A stretch of 64,000 nt of DNA from JAJDZL01 sp965221175 (GTDB lineage Bacteria; Pseudomonadota; Gammaproteobacteria; Arenicellales; JAJDZL01): assembly GCA_965221175.1 (NCBI GenBank), contig OZ244867.1, positions 2,170,001 through 2,234,000 of the forward strand, read 5' to 3'. The position numbers and the translations under genes are program-made. Position 1 is the first letter of the stretch; each line of letters begins with the position of its first letter. This document shows, piece after piece, positions 25,638 to 34,999 of the stretch. The notes beneath the pieces were generated by a model, which made no database searches, had not been told where the DNA came from, and saw only the letters and a program-made list of their open reading frames with translations.

Positions 25638-27251
25638 ATGATCGAAATCATTGGAGGAATGGCAGGAGGGCTCGGGCTCTTTTTCGCGGGAATGTGGTTC
25701 CTGACGGAGAACTTGAAGACACTGGCCAGTCGCCGCCTTCGTGTGATCGCAAACCGGTGGACTGGCAACCGGTTTGCGGCATTCGCTTGGGGAACGATTG
25801 CCGGTACAGTTACGCAGAGCACAGCCGTGCTGACTTTCATCGTGGTTAGCATGTTGAGGTCAGGCCTCGTATCCACGCGTGGGGCATTCGCCATCCTACT
25901 CGGAGGAAGTCTCGGTGTGGTGCTGTTGGTGTTGGTGGTGACCTTCGACATCAAGTTGATCTCGCTATACGTCTTCGGAATCGCGAGCGCGGTCATGATT
26001 AGCGAAAGGGCATCGAAGTATCGGCCCATCGCCGCGTCTTTCTTCGGGGGAGCAATGATCATTCTTGGCCTTGTTCTGCTTAAGGACTCGGCCGCGCCGC
26101 TGGCCGACCAGCTTTGGTTTGGTGAGACAGTAGAATGGACGGGAGGTTCGCTGTTGCTTGCTTTCCTGGTAGCCGCATTGCTGACAATCATCGTGCAATC
26201 GCCGAACGCCATCAGTGTGTTCAGCATTAGCATGGCCACGCTCGGAGTCATTACCACCGACCAAGCCATCATGCTCTTGTATGGAAGTTGCCTCGGAGCG
26301 GGTTTGATCCTGTACCTACTGTCGATGGGCTTCACCGGCCGCGCCCGTCAAGTCGCCATGTATCAGGTAATTTATTGCGTGTTGGTTAGCGCCATAATGG
26401 TTCTGTTGCTGTACATTGAGTTGTATTTCGATGTCCCGCTGGTGAAAGCCATGTTCCTCTCCATCAATCTGGGGCTGGGCCAACAACTGGCCTTAGTCTA
26501 TATCTCTACGTCCGTGTTCGGCGTACCGATCATGCTCGTCGCCTTGGGACCAATGGCCCAGCTCTTTAAAAAGCTGTGGCCGGCCACGGTTACGGAGGAG
26601 CTGTCTCGGACGAAGTTCATTGACAACCATGCGTTCGGGGACGTTGAGACATCACTGGCGCTGGCGGATCTCGAGCAGCGGCGCGTGCTTGACATGTTCC
26701 CACGATACTTCAGCGCGGTACGGCAGGGGACCGAGCTGGAAACGCCTCGAAAAGCGATTAGGGAGGTATTGTCTGAAATCGACGCCTTCCTGATTGATCT
26801 GCGCGGGCGCCACTCTGCACAGAGTAACGAAGGCCGTAGTTCGATGTTGACTCGCCAGAAACTGCTTTTCTGGCTGGAGGAACAATTGGCCGTCTTGTGC
26901 GGAGCGTTGCAGGAGCTGAACGAACAATCGGCTCTCCACGGTTTGCAAACGAGTTTCACTGAAGGAGTTGATGGAGTGCTGCTCTCCATGCTCCACGCAG
27001 TCGAGACCGGCGACAAGGAAGCTTGGAAGCTTGTGATGAATTTGACCGGGGACCGCCGCGAACAGATGAGCAGTATGCGACGCCGGTACTTGGAGACGGA
27101 GTTAGTTCTTAACGATGATCAACGCAACCAACTTGTCACGATCACCAATGCAACCGAACAAACTTTCTTTCTTCTGTCGAAACTGGTGCGGGAGTTCGAC
27201 AATTCTCCAATCGTATCGACGCATATCCTGATGAAGAAGCATGCCAGGTAG
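25638..27251 (+). CDS. Na+/Pi cotransporter, NptA/PhoU-domain family
   Basis: A 537-residue membrane protein. The N-terminal two thirds carry about eight hydrophobic segments with the family duplication: GTIAGTVTQSTAVLTF in the first half and IVQSPNAISVFSISM in the second, both versions of the Q-S-(S/T) motif. The C-terminal third (from about residue 335) is a soluble helical PhoU-like domain. The family moves phosphate with sodium. The gene is visibly richer in GC than its neighbours, shares no operon, and is enclosed by the 19-bp direct repeats, so recent acquisition is likely. Confidence 0.86.
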   Translation: MIEIIGGMAGGLGLFFAGMWFLTENLKTLASRRLRVIANRWTGNRFAAFAWGTIAGTVTQSTAVLTFIVVSMLRSGLVSTRGAFAILLGGSLGVVLLVLVVTFDIKLISLYVFGIASAVMISERASKYRPIAASFFGGAMIILGLVLLKDSAAPLADQLWFGETVEWTGGSLLLAFLVAALLTIIVQSPNAISVFSISMATLGVITTDQAIMLLYGSCLGAGLILYLLSMGFTGRARQVAMYQVIYCVLVSAIMVLLLYIELYFDVPLVKAMFLSINLGLGQQLALVYISTSVFGVPIMLVALGPMAQLFKKLWPATVTEELSRTKFIDNHAFGDVETSLALADLEQRRVLDMFPRYFSAVRQGTELETPRKAIREVLSEIDAFLIDLRGRHSAQSNEGRSSMLTRQKLLFWLEEQLAVLCGALQELNEQSALHGLQTSFTEGVDGVLLSMLHAVETGDKEAWKLVMNLTGDRREQMSSMRRRYLETELVLNDDQRNQLVTITNATEQTFFLLSKLVREFDNSPIVSTHILMKKHAR

Positions 27252-27322
27252 ACCTTTCCGTTCATTTTCGCCGGATACCCGCACACTCTAGCGTCATTGG
27301 GGCAGTCCCGGCCGCGAAGCAC

Positions 27323-27526
27323 TCAGAGAGGTTTTTTACCCGACTTCGGCTTCGCGTGAAACAGCGAATTGTTGACTTCGATCAACTCCTTGACTAGCTC
27401 GCGGAAACACTAGCACTCCTTAATTTGCCCGCACGGCCGCTCTAAGGCTTCCAGACCGGAAATCGCCAGCCTACGCCGCTGGTCGCGCCGTGACTGAAGC
27501 TCAGCGAGGTTGGAATGCGAGGTCAT
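27323..27526 (-). pseudogene. Short basic ORF interrupted by an in-frame TAG
   Basis: Starting at ATG 27526 the frame reads MTSHSNLAELQSRRDQRRRL and continues to codon 38, where a TAG (27412-27410) interrupts it. The frame then stays open for 28 more codons (CFRELVKELIEVNNSLFHA, then AKPKSGKKPL) to a TGA. Composition on both sides of the TAG is similar: charged, helix-forming and with no low-complexity. A nonsense mutation in a small DNA-binding or accessory gene is the simplest reading. I recognise no family. It shares the GC-rich composition of the NptA gene. Confidence 0.45.
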
Positions 27527-27541
27527 AAGGGTTTCCAGTTG

Positions 27542-27573
27542 TTATCTTAATGTTTGATACTGCATTAAGATAA
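27542..27573. repeat. Inverted repeat upstream of the broken ORF
   Basis: TTATCTTAATG and CATTAAGATAA are perfect 11-bp arms around a 10-base centre, 16 bases upstream of the minus-strand ATG. AT-rich and without a T-tract, it looks more like an operator or recombination site than a terminator. Confidence 0.55.
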
Positions 27574-27686
27574 TCTTGGAAATCCATGCTAATTCCTTGT
27601 TCCAGGTGGAAATAGCAAATCTCGCGTGCACCCAAACCCCATCCACGAAAAAGAGTAGAATATAAGGAATGAAAAACAGTAGGGCG

Positions 27687-27705
27687 ATTGAAATATTTTC
27701 AATCG
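27687..27705 (+). repeat. Right copy of 19-bp direct repeat flanking the NptA island
   Basis: ATTGAAATATTTTCAATCG, identical to 25419-25437. This copy is preceded by CG, making a longer dyad (CGATTGAAA-TAT-TTTCAATCG). It lies 70 bases before pckA. Confidence 0.8.
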
Positions 27706-27775
27706 ATTAGTGATATTAACTTTGTACACACATCACCTATGACATCCGATTGAGCGAACTTCAGTCAGTAGGACT

Positions 27776-29446
27776 ATGTTTGATATTAGTCAGGCTCTAA
27801 CTTCCAGCCTAGGCATTGACGGCCCGGAAATTCACTATAACCTTTCCAAGTCCGAACTTTTTCGTGCCGCACTTCAATACGACCGAGGACGAATCTCCAA
27901 ATCGGGCGGATATGAAGATAGAAAAGCCTATTCCACAAAGTTGAAGGAAAACGGACCGATCGTCTTTCTAACCGACCCGGATTGCACCGGACGGCCGGTA
28001 GACGATACCTACGCAGTAGCTTGGCCGGAGGTGGAATCGAAAATTTGGTGGAAGAGCAGTCTTCAGCCCTACGATCCAGATCATTACCAGAAATTGCTAC
28101 CGCGGGTAATCAAGCATATTAATCAGCACGGCGGCCGCCTGTTTGTGCAGGATGTAACGGTTGGACAAGATCCCGAATATTCAATTCCATACCGATTCAT
28201 CGGGCAGTACGCGACACATGCCTTCTTTGCCCGCAACATGTTCTTGACTTCATCTTCCACATCGAATGAAAACGATGCATCGAAGAGTTGGACGATGCTC
28301 AATATCCAGACATTTCGGTGCGAACCCGAGCGTGACGGATGCCGGTCCGACCGTGCCGCCATCCTGGACTTTCGAAATCGAATCTGTTTAGTAATCGGTA
28401 GAGCCGACTACTGCGGACTGGTAAAAAAGTCTATTTTCACAGTAATGAATTACCTGCTGCCGAATCAGGGAATTCTATCCATGCACTGCTCTGCGAATGT
28501 CGGCGAATCTGGCGATACTGCCATTCTTTTTGGATTGTCTGGAACAGGCAAAACAACACTTTCGGCAGACCCAAGCCGTAAACTGATTGGCGATGACGAA
28601 ACTAGCTGGACAAAGGATGGCGTCTCCAATCTTGAAGACGGATGTTATGCTAAGTTGATTAATCTCGACAAAGAGGCAGAACCCGTTATTGCAAGTGCAC
28701 TATCAATGGAGGGGACGCTGATTGAAAATGTACCTCGACTTGACGCCTTCCCATACGAGCAGACGGACCCGCAAGATCTGAATTTATTCGATGATTCAAT
28801 CACTGAAAATACCCGATTTTCCTATCCCCTATCTTGCAATCCCAACATAGCGGCAGGCGCAAGGGGATCGCATCCTACAACAATCGTCATGCTCACAGCC
28901 GACGCTTTTGGCGTCTTGCCGCCGGTTTCAATTCTGAACGAAGATGAGGCAATGTACCATTTCGTGCAAGGATTTACTGCACGAATCGCAGGTACTGAGG
29001 TTGGAATCAAAGAACCTGAAGCAACATTCAGTTCTTGCTTCGGTGCTCCATTCATGTCACAAAAACCACTGGTTTATGCAAATCTTCTGAAGGACAAGAT
29101 TCGATCATCCAATGCACGATGCATATTACTGAACACCGGCTGGATTGGCGGCGCGGCGGGAGAGGTGCCAAGAATCTCCATAGGCGACACGCGAGCACTG
29201 CTGAATGCAGCCATGCGTGGAGAATTTCACAACGGCCACTCAGACGCAAACTTCAAGAATCACCCAATACTTGGATTGCGTTATCCGACAGCATGTCAAG
29301 GGGTTGATTCTTCTATACTCGACCCTCGAAACTGCTGGAGCGACAAGCAAGCCTATGATCAGAGCGCAAACAAATTGCGCAATATGTTCAGCAAAAACTA
29401 TCACGAAAACAACTTCGCCAGTTCTGGAATTCCCGAAGTAATTTAG
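27776..29446 (+). CDS. pckA: Phosphoenolpyruvate carboxykinase (ATP)
   Basis: Interconverts oxaloacetate + ATP with PEP + CO2 + ADP, and is the first step of gluconeogenesis. At 556 residues it is close to the usual 530-540. The P-loop GLSGTGKTTLSADP, the kinase-2 type segment LIGDDE, and VMLTADAFGVLPP are all conserved. Oxaloacetate and Mn2+ site elements RFIGQYATHAFFARNM and LMxCSANVGE-like MHCSANVGESG are present. In a serine-cycle methylotroph it could help move C4 acids to PEP, which is inference. It is monocistronic, directly to the right of the NptA island. Confidence 0.94.
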   Translation: MFDISQALTSSLGIDGPEIHYNLSKSELFRAALQYDRGRISKSGGYEDRKAYSTKLKENGPIVFLTDPDCTGRPVDDTYAVAWPEVESKIWWKSSLQPYDPDHYQKLLPRVIKHINQHGGRLFVQDVTVGQDPEYSIPYRFIGQYATHAFFARNMFLTSSSTSNENDASKSWTMLNIQTFRCEPERDGCRSDRAAILDFRNRICLVIGRADYCGLVKKSIFTVMNYLLPNQGILSMHCSANVGESGDTAILFGLSGTGKTTLSADPSRKLIGDDETSWTKDGVSNLEDGCYAKLINLDKEAEPVIASALSMEGTLIENVPRLDAFPYEQTDPQDLNLFDDSITENTRFSYPLSCNPNIAAGARGSHPTTIVMLTADAFGVLPPVSILNEDEAMYHFVQGFTARIAGTEVGIKEPEATFSSCFGAPFMSQKPLVYANLLKDKIRSSNARCILLNTGWIGGAAGEVPRISIGDTRALLNAAMRGEFHNGHSDANFKNHPILGLRYPTACQGVDSSILDPRNCWSDKQAYDQSANKLRNMFSKNYHENNFASSGIPEVI

Positions 29447-29515
29447 AGATGGTCAACTGCAACTTCGTGACGCTGGGTTTGAAACACTGACTGGGAATCG
29501 GCACCCTTTCTCACA

Positions 29516-30190
29516 ATGACTCCCCCTGAGGAATTATCTTTTACGCAATTGCGACACGGGATGGTAGTCATCATCGTAGCGCACGCAGCATTGTCAGGAG
29601 ATACTACAGGTCGTCCCGTTGTGAGCGAATCGGTTTTGGATGCGATTCTTGAAGTACCCCGCCATCTCTTTGTTCCAGAGTTCTTGCAGCCGCACGCTTA
29701 TGAGGACTGTCCATTGCCAATCGGACATGACAAAACAATTTCACAACCGTTTATCGTAGCATTGATGACCGATTTGCTGGATATAGAAAAGACCGACAGG
29801 GTTCTTGAAATCGGTACCGGCCTCGGTTACCAAGCTGCAGTACTGAGTCGCCTGGCTGCAGAAGTCTGCACAGTAGAAATCATTCCAGAACTGGCGGAAC
29901 ATGCGAAACAGAATTTTGCAGACCTGGAATATGACAATGTTCAAGTGCGCATTGCCAACGGGGCATATGGTTGGAGCGAGACCTCACCCTTTGACAAGAT
30001 TCTTGTTGCCACTTCCGCCGATGAAGTGCCTCCGAAATTGATCGAACAGCTACAGCCCGGTGGACGTCTTGTCATGCCGGTCGGCCCGGATGACAGTCAA
30101 AATCTGGTGTTGGTTCAAAAAGGCGTATCCAGCACCTACGAGGATGTTATTCTGTCAGTACGTTTTTCACGCATGGTCATTGCGCACTGA
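29516..30190 (+). CDS. pcm: Protein-L-isoaspartate O-methyltransferase
   Basis: Repairs isoaspartyl residues in damaged proteins using SAM. It has 224 residues. The characteristic motif GHDKTISQPFIVALM contains the TISQP segment that identifies true PCMTs. SAM motif I is VLEIGTGLGYQAAVLS, and GGRLVMPVG is the post-III motif. The N-terminus MTPPEELSFTQLRHGM differs from the typical MVEQQI helix but aligns in length. A second, more distant homologue lies beside tolC. Confidence 0.9.
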   Translation: MTPPEELSFTQLRHGMVVIIVAHAALSGDTTGRPVVSESVLDAILEVPRHLFVPEFLQPHAYEDCPLPIGHDKTISQPFIVALMTDLLDIEKTDRVLEIGTGLGYQAAVLSRLAAEVCTVEIIPELAEHAKQNFADLEYDNVQVRIANGAYGWSETSPFDKILVATSADEVPPKLIEQLQPGGRLVMPVGPDDSQNLVLVQKGVSSTYEDVILSVRFSRMVIAH

Positions 30191-30201
30191 TCTGTCCCAG
30201 C

Positions 30202-30948
30202 TTATTGGCTGGTAACAAAAAGATTCAAGTGCTTTTGGATATGCTCAGCCAGTCGAAGAGTATGATTTCTCACCAGCAGTTCGGCACTATCGGCGTCTCG
30301 CGCCTCAAGCGCTTCTATAATGTGCATATGATCTATGACTGAGTGTTGAGCTCGATCAGGATCAGAGATGCTGCGTAGTCGAATGGTTTTTAGGTGCAGA
30401 AACAGATTTTCGGATATCTCAATCAGCGGCTGACACTTGCTCATCTCGATAATCGCCCGATGAAACTCGATGTTCGTTTCAGAGTATTCGTTGATATTCG
30501 CCTGAAACTTTGAACCATCATAGGTGGTAAACAGTTTTCTCAGCTGTCCAATCTCTTCATCATTTGCTCGCTGCGTCAGAAGCCTGGCAGCCATGGACTC
30601 CAGTGCTGCCCAGACGAATACCATATTGAGAATTTCATCGACAGTCTTGCGCACCACGAATGCGCCTCTGTGAGGAATCGTTTTTACAAATCCTTCGTTT
30701 TCAAGCCGAATCAAACTTTCTCGAATCGGAGTTCGACTGACACCAAGCTGATTGGCGAGAGAGCGTTCGTCCAGACGCAAATTTACTCCCGGTTCATACA
30801 CGTCCATAGACGAAATCGCATCTCGTAAAGATCGATAGACTCGTTCTTTGAGTACTTCTGGATCCTTGAGTCGATCAATTACTAAATTCACAGGAATTTG
30901 TTCCAATAGTGAATAAAAAGGAAAGTAAAATGAATTTGCGTACGGCAA
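30202..30948 (-). CDS. GntR-family transcriptional regulator, FCD subfamily
   Basis: A 248-residue DNA-binding regulator. A winged helix-turn-helix lies around residues 45-100 (DERSLANQLGVSRTPIRESL, then LENEGFVKTIPHRGAFV), followed by the all-helical FCD ligand-binding domain with the metal-binding histidines likely in NIEFHRAI and HMHIIEAL-type segments. The first 15 residues (MPYANSFYFPFYS) look non-conserved and the start may be later. FCD regulators usually respond to organic acids. It is convergent with pcm, and its target is unknown. A small dyad lies just upstream. Confidence 0.88.
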   Translation of the reverse strand: MPYANSFYFPFYSLLEQIPVNLVIDRLKDPEVLKERVYRSLRDAISSMDVYEPGVNLRLDERSLANQLGVSRTPIRESLIRLENEGFVKTIPHRGAFVVRKTVDEILNMVFVWAALESMAARLLTQRANDEEIGQLRKLFTTYDGSKFQANINEYSETNIEFHRAIIEMSKCQPLIEISENLFLHLKTIRLRSISDPDRAQHSVIDHMHIIEALEARDADSAELLVRNHTLRLAEHIQKHLNLFVTSQ

Positions 30949-30967
30949 CTATTCTAGCACGACGAGA

Positions 30968-30982
30968 ATGCCTGCTAGGCAT
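30968..30982. promoter_or_regulatory. Dyad upstream of the GntR regulator gene
   Basis: ATGCCT-GCT-AGGCAT, perfect 6-bp arms with a 3-base centre, 20-34 bases before the regulator start. It is a candidate autoregulatory operator; size and position fit, but there is no second copy to support it. Confidence 0.3.
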
Positions 30983-31139
30983 CAGTGTATTATATCTAGT
31001 GTGCGGGCTCAATTGCTATCGGATCAATGGTTTCAGCGGCTGACAGTATACAAAAACACTCTAAATACCGATTGCATGTAGAGGCTAACTATTTAATTCT
31101 GTTGCGATCGTATAACGAAATAGAGAAGATGGAGACAGA

Positions 31140-31388
31140 ATGAAAAAAAAGAAAATAAGGCCGTTTGGTAAATATTTCACGCGCTCACTTAAACAATATT
31201 TTCACGACTTGAACGGTATCGACCCAACCGACCTGCATGATCAAATGACTCAGGAACTTGAGAAACATCTGTTTGAATATGTAATGAAACACACGACCGG
31301 TAACCGCACTCGTGCTGCTGCAATCTTGGGGGTGTCGAGAAGCACTCTAAGGAAGAAATTGGACCGTTACAATATTTCACCCCACTGA
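31140..31388 (+). CDS. fis: Fis-family nucleoid-associated DNA-binding protein
   Basis: An 82-residue Fis-like protein. The C-terminal helix-turn-helix is NRTRAAAILGVSRSTLRKKL, followed by DRYNISPH, and the preceding dimerisation helix is LEKHLFEYVMKHTTG. A GGAGAC lies 5 bases before the ATG. It precedes purH-purD, the usual gammaproteobacterial order, although dusB, its normal upstream partner, is absent. The basic N-terminus MKKKKIRPFGKYF differs from the enteric Fis beta-hairpin region. Confidence 0.9.
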   Translation: MKKKKIRPFGKYFTRSLKQYFHDLNGIDPTDLHDQMTQELEKHLFEYVMKHTTGNRTRAAAILGVSRSTLRKKLDRYNISPH

Positions 31389-31571
31389 GTATTTCTGCCT
31401 GATTAACCAGAGCAATGATACAAATCTGAATATTGGCGAGTAATTGCACACCGTAGTGAAAAACGTCTCATTGATCGAATAACCACAATTTCTCGTCACA
31501 CACAAGGCATGTTTACAATGGAAATTGAACATGCTTTCAATGAGCATTTCACGATAGTCTAAGAAACTAGA

Positions 31572-33155
31572 ATGAAAAATTTTGCACCCGTTTCGCCTAG
31601 GCGCGCTTTAATCAGCGTTTCCGACAAGAGCGGAATCGTCGAATTTGCTGCTGGACTCGCATCAGAAGGTGTTGAAATATTGTCGACCGGCGGAACCGCC
31701 AACACCTTGTCTAAGGCCGGAATCGAAATTATTCCTGTTTCCGACTACACGGGTTTTCCAGAGTTAATGGGCGGACGGCTGAAAACGCTTCACCCAAAAA
31801 TTCATGGCGGCATTCTTGGAAGAGAAGACGTCGACAAGGAAGAAATGCAGGAGAACGACATTCAACCGATTGATCTGATTGTCGTGAATCTGTATCCATT
31901 TGAACAAGCCCATAGCGGCCGCACAACTGACTACGATGTAGACGTTGAATTTATCGATATTGGTGGACCAACGATGATTCGTGCTGCGGCCAAGAACTTT
32001 ATTCGTACGAGCGTTTTGATCGATCCTGGTGACTACCAGAACATACTCTATGAAATTCACAATAAAGGCGGCATTGCGTTCAATACTCGTAAAAGTCTGG
32101 CGGCAAAAGCGTTTGCGAGAGTTTCAGAATACGATAGCAACATAGCCTCTGCCTTGTGTGCTAGTACACAACTAGTTGATGAAGTTGAGGAATTCCCGAA
32201 TACTCTGAATCTCACATATCGAAAGTTTATGGATATGCGTTACGGAGAAAATCCCCATCAAGCTGCTGCTTTTTACGTTCCATTCAGCCGCGACAAACCG
32301 TGGCTGGAAACCTCTCAGCTGCATCAAGGAAAATCGATGTCATTCAACAACGTGGTCGATGCAGATGCAGCCTATAGCTGCATCAAAGATTTCCACGACA
32401 CTACATCTTGCGTAATCGTCAAACATGCAACGCCGTGCGGAGTAGCGTCGGCAACTAATCTTACTAGTGCATATGAACTCGCGTACAGAACCGACCCAAC
32501 ATCGGCGTTTGGTGGAATCATTGCATTCAATCGAAAACTTGATGAGCGAACAGCTGTGGCTATTCTCGACAATCAATTTGTCGAAGTGATACTGGCACCG
32601 GAAATCGAACAGAAGGCACTTAAAGTGTTTCGGGATAAGGAAAACATCCGGGTATTGGAATATAAATCTGAGATGAGTGGAATTCCATCAGGAAAGGTAT
32701 TGAGTTCTGCAGGTGGCGGATTGCTTTTGCAAGATCCCGATGAGACTATCGATGAATTGCTTGATATTCAGGTAGTGACGGAAAGAGAACCCGAAAAAAA
32801 TCAAATGCAGGACTTAATTTTTGCATGGGGAGTGGCAAAGCATGTCAAATCGAACGCGATTGTATATGCTAAAGATTCCGCAACAATCGGTATTGGTGCA
32901 GGGCAGATGAGCCGAGTCGATTCAGCGAAAATCGCTTTGATAAAAGCTGATGAAGCTGGCTTGGAAATCAACGGATCAGTGATGGCTTCGGACGCTTTCT
33001 TTCCGTTTCGAGACGCAATAGACGCCGCCGCCAAATCCGGCATACGTGCAGTGATTCAGCCTGGCGGTTCTTTACGCGACAACGAAGTTATTGACGCTGC
33101 CAATGAACACTGCATGTCCATGGTCTTTACCGGTAGGCGCCATTTCCGTCATTGA
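31572..33155 (+). CDS. purH: Bifunctional AICAR formyltransferase/IMP cyclohydrolase
   Basis: Catalyses the last two steps of purine synthesis. It has 527 residues. The N-terminal cyclohydrolase domain begins ALISVSDKSGIVEFA and carries STGGTA and MGGRLKTLHPKIHGGIL. The C-terminal transformylase domain shows RYGENPHQAAAFY, CVIVKHATPCGVASA and DPTSAFGGIIAFN, then VLSSAGGGLLLQ and VKSNAIVYAKD. purD follows immediately. Confidence 0.97.
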   Translation: MKNFAPVSPRRALISVSDKSGIVEFAAGLASEGVEILSTGGTANTLSKAGIEIIPVSDYTGFPELMGGRLKTLHPKIHGGILGREDVDKEEMQENDIQPIDLIVVNLYPFEQAHSGRTTDYDVDVEFIDIGGPTMIRAAAKNFIRTSVLIDPGDYQNILYEIHNKGGIAFNTRKSLAAKAFARVSEYDSNIASALCASTQLVDEVEEFPNTLNLTYRKFMDMRYGENPHQAAAFYVPFSRDKPWLETSQLHQGKSMSFNNVVDADAAYSCIKDFHDTTSCVIVKHATPCGVASATNLTSAYELAYRTDPTSAFGGIIAFNRKLDERTAVAILDNQFVEVILAPEIEQKALKVFRDKENIRVLEYKSEMSGIPSGKVLSSAGGGLLLQDPDETIDELLDIQVVTEREPEKNQMQDLIFAWGVAKHVKSNAIVYAKDSATIGIGAGQMSRVDSAKIALIKADEAGLEINGSVMASDAFFPFRDAIDAAAKSGIRAVIQPGGSLRDNEVIDAANEHCMSMVFTGRRHFRH

Positions 33156-33169
33156 ACGCAGCCCACAAG

Positions 33170-34465
33170 ATGAATGTTCTGATTGTCGGTGGCGGTGGGC
33201 GCGAACATGCTCTGGCCTGGAAAGTGGGGCAGTCGTCACATGTCAAACAGGTGTATGTGGCACCTGGAAATGCCGGAACATTTCTGGAACCCAATACCTG
33301 CAATGTGCCAATTGATGCTGAGGACGTCGAAGAACTTCTGGCCTTTGCGCTGAAGGAGCGGATTGATCTGACGATTATCGGCCCGGAAGTGCCTCTGACG
33401 CTCGGCATTGTCGACCAGTTTCAGCAATATGGCCTACCATGTTTCGGCCCGAGTGCACAGGCAGCGCAGCTTGAAGGTTCAAAAGATTTCACCAAGAAAT
33501 TTCTGTTGCGGCATGAAATTCCTACTGCGCAGTTTCAAACTTTTGAAGATTTGACTCTAGCCTGTGAATATATCAAAGGCTGCAATTTGCCTGTTGTCAT
33601 CAAAGCGGACGGATTGGCAGCCGGAAAAGGTGTAATCGTAGCGCAAACTATGCATGAAGCAGAATCAGCACTAAATGACATGCTGTGCAATGACAAATTT
33701 GGCAGCGCAGGCAAAAGAATCGTAATTGAGCAATTTCTGCAGGGGGAAGAAGTAAGCTATATCTGCATCGTAGATGGTGAATTTTTTCTCCCACTAGCCG
33801 CGTCACAGGATCACAAAGCTGCATTTAACGGCGATACCGGTCCCAATACAGGAGGCATGGGTGCTTATTCTCCTGCACCAATCGTCGATCACCATCTGGA
33901 AGATCGGATTCTGAACGAAATCATCTGGCCGACTGTTCGAGGATTGCAGCACGAAGGCATTCAATACACTGGCTTTTTGTATGCTGGATTGATGATTGAC
34001 GAAAGTGGAAATCCCAGCGTGCTTGAATTCAACTGTCGTCTAGGCGACCCCGAGACCCAGCCAATACTGTTTCGCCTTCAGTCAGATTTATTGGATTTAA
34101 TCGTCGCAGCACTTGATGGAAAGCTGGAATCCGTAACCGCGAGTTGGGACACTCGTTCAGCACTGGGTGTGGTTGTTGCAGCAGACGGTTATCCAGGTGC
34201 GTACTCAAAGGGGCAAGAAATTGCCGGGCTTGATGCGCTAGATACAGAAAATGTGAAAGTTTTCCATGCTGGTACCGCGCTGGATGAAAACGGAAGATTG
34301 ATAGCAAACGGCGGTCGTGTATTATGCGTAACTGCTTCGGCTGAAAATGTCAGCCAAGCTCAGGCGAAAGCGTATGAAGCGGTCGCACAAATTTCGATGC
34401 AGAATATGCATTATCGAACAGATATAGGAAGTAAAGCATTGAACCGCAGAGTGGATGCGAACTGA
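33170..34465 (+). CDS. purD: Phosphoribosylamine--glycine ligase
   Basis: Second step of purine synthesis (GAR synthetase). The start MNVLIVGGGGREHALAWK lies 14 bases after the purH stop and matches the usual N-terminus; the longer frame adds six residues. ATP-grasp features: KADGLAAGKGVIVA, EQFLQGEEVSYICI, DHKAAFNGDTGPNTGGMGAYSPAP, and FNCRLGDPETQPIL. Length is 431 residues, as expected. Confidence 0.96.
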   Translation: MNVLIVGGGGREHALAWKVGQSSHVKQVYVAPGNAGTFLEPNTCNVPIDAEDVEELLAFALKERIDLTIIGPEVPLTLGIVDQFQQYGLPCFGPSAQAAQLEGSKDFTKKFLLRHEIPTAQFQTFEDLTLACEYIKGCNLPVVIKADGLAAGKGVIVAQTMHEAESALNDMLCNDKFGSAGKRIVIEQFLQGEEVSYICIVDGEFFLPLAASQDHKAAFNGDTGPNTGGMGAYSPAPIVDHHLEDRILNEIIWPTVRGLQHEGIQYTGFLYAGLMIDESGNPSVLEFNCRLGDPETQPILFRLQSDLLDLIVAALDGKLESVTASWDTRSALGVVVAADGYPGAYSKGQEIAGLDALDTENVKVFHAGTALDENGRLIANGGRVLCVTASAENVSQAQAKAYEAVAQISMQNMHYRTDIGSKALNRRVDAN

Positions 34466-34482
34466 ACTGATAGGAGGGAAAC

Positions 34483-34989
34483 TTGAAAGAAAATTTCGTT
34501 GCAGTCATGGTCGGATCAGATTCTGATCTCAATGTAATGCAATCAACACTGGATACGCTTGACAGTCTTGATGTGCAGTGGGAAATTCGTATATTGTCGG
34601 CACATCGAACACCCGATCACGTGCTAGACTATATCCAGGATGCAGATGCCCGAGGATGTGCTGCATATATTGCAGCGGCAGGTTTGGCAGCACATCTCGC
34701 AGGGGCGGTTGCGGCCAATACGCTCAGACCAGTGATTGGTGTTCCGCTTGATGCGGGTACTCTAGGAGGGCTTGATGCGCTACTGTCGACCGTGCAAATG
34801 CCGGGAGGAGTTCCGGTTGCGTGCGTTGCGATTGGCACTCCGGGTGCCAAGAACGCGGCGTTTCTTGCGGCGCGTATTCTTGCCTTGAATGACAAGAATA
34901 TCGCCTCGAATTTACACGCACAGCGTCAAAGGAATCGCGCTTCGGTGCTTGAAAAAAATCAAAAGCCGCAACAAAAAATCAGCGACTGA
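34483..34989 (+). CDS. purE: 5-(carboxyamino)imidazole ribonucleotide mutase
   Basis: Converts N5-CAIR to CAIR in purine synthesis. The start is TTG, firmly supported by AGGAGGG four bases upstream and by the conserved N-terminus VAVMVGSDSDLNVM. SAHRTPDHVLDY, AAAGLAAHLAG and GVPLDAGTLGGLDALLSTVQMPGGVPVA are the class I PurE motifs. The C-terminal tail is basic. purK is not adjacent. Confidence 0.95.
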   Translation: MKENFVAVMVGSDSDLNVMQSTLDTLDSLDVQWEIRILSAHRTPDHVLDYIQDADARGCAAYIAAAGLAAHLAGAVAANTLRPVIGVPLDAGTLGGLDALLSTVQMPGGVPVACVAIGTPGAKNAAFLAARILALNDKNIASNLHAQRQRNRASVLEKNQKPQQKISD

Positions 34990-34999
34990 AGAAAATTCA

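Larger units (their letters stand above)
27252..27775. other. Non-coding right part of the NptA island and pckA leader
   Basis: This 524-base stretch contains no intact gene. The first 280 bases share the high GC of the transporter gene and hold a broken minus-strand ORF. Then come an AT-rich inverted repeat, the right copy of the 19-bp direct repeat, and about 70 bases of AT-rich pckA upstream region. Confidence 0.7.

Noticed and set aside
27410..27412. In-frame TAG as a possible pyrrolysine codon, given methylamine metabolism
   Set aside because: The pathway here is the N-methylglutamate route, which needs no pyrrolysine, the ORF has no methyltransferase similarity, and no pyl genes are in the window. 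A nonsense mutation is simpler.
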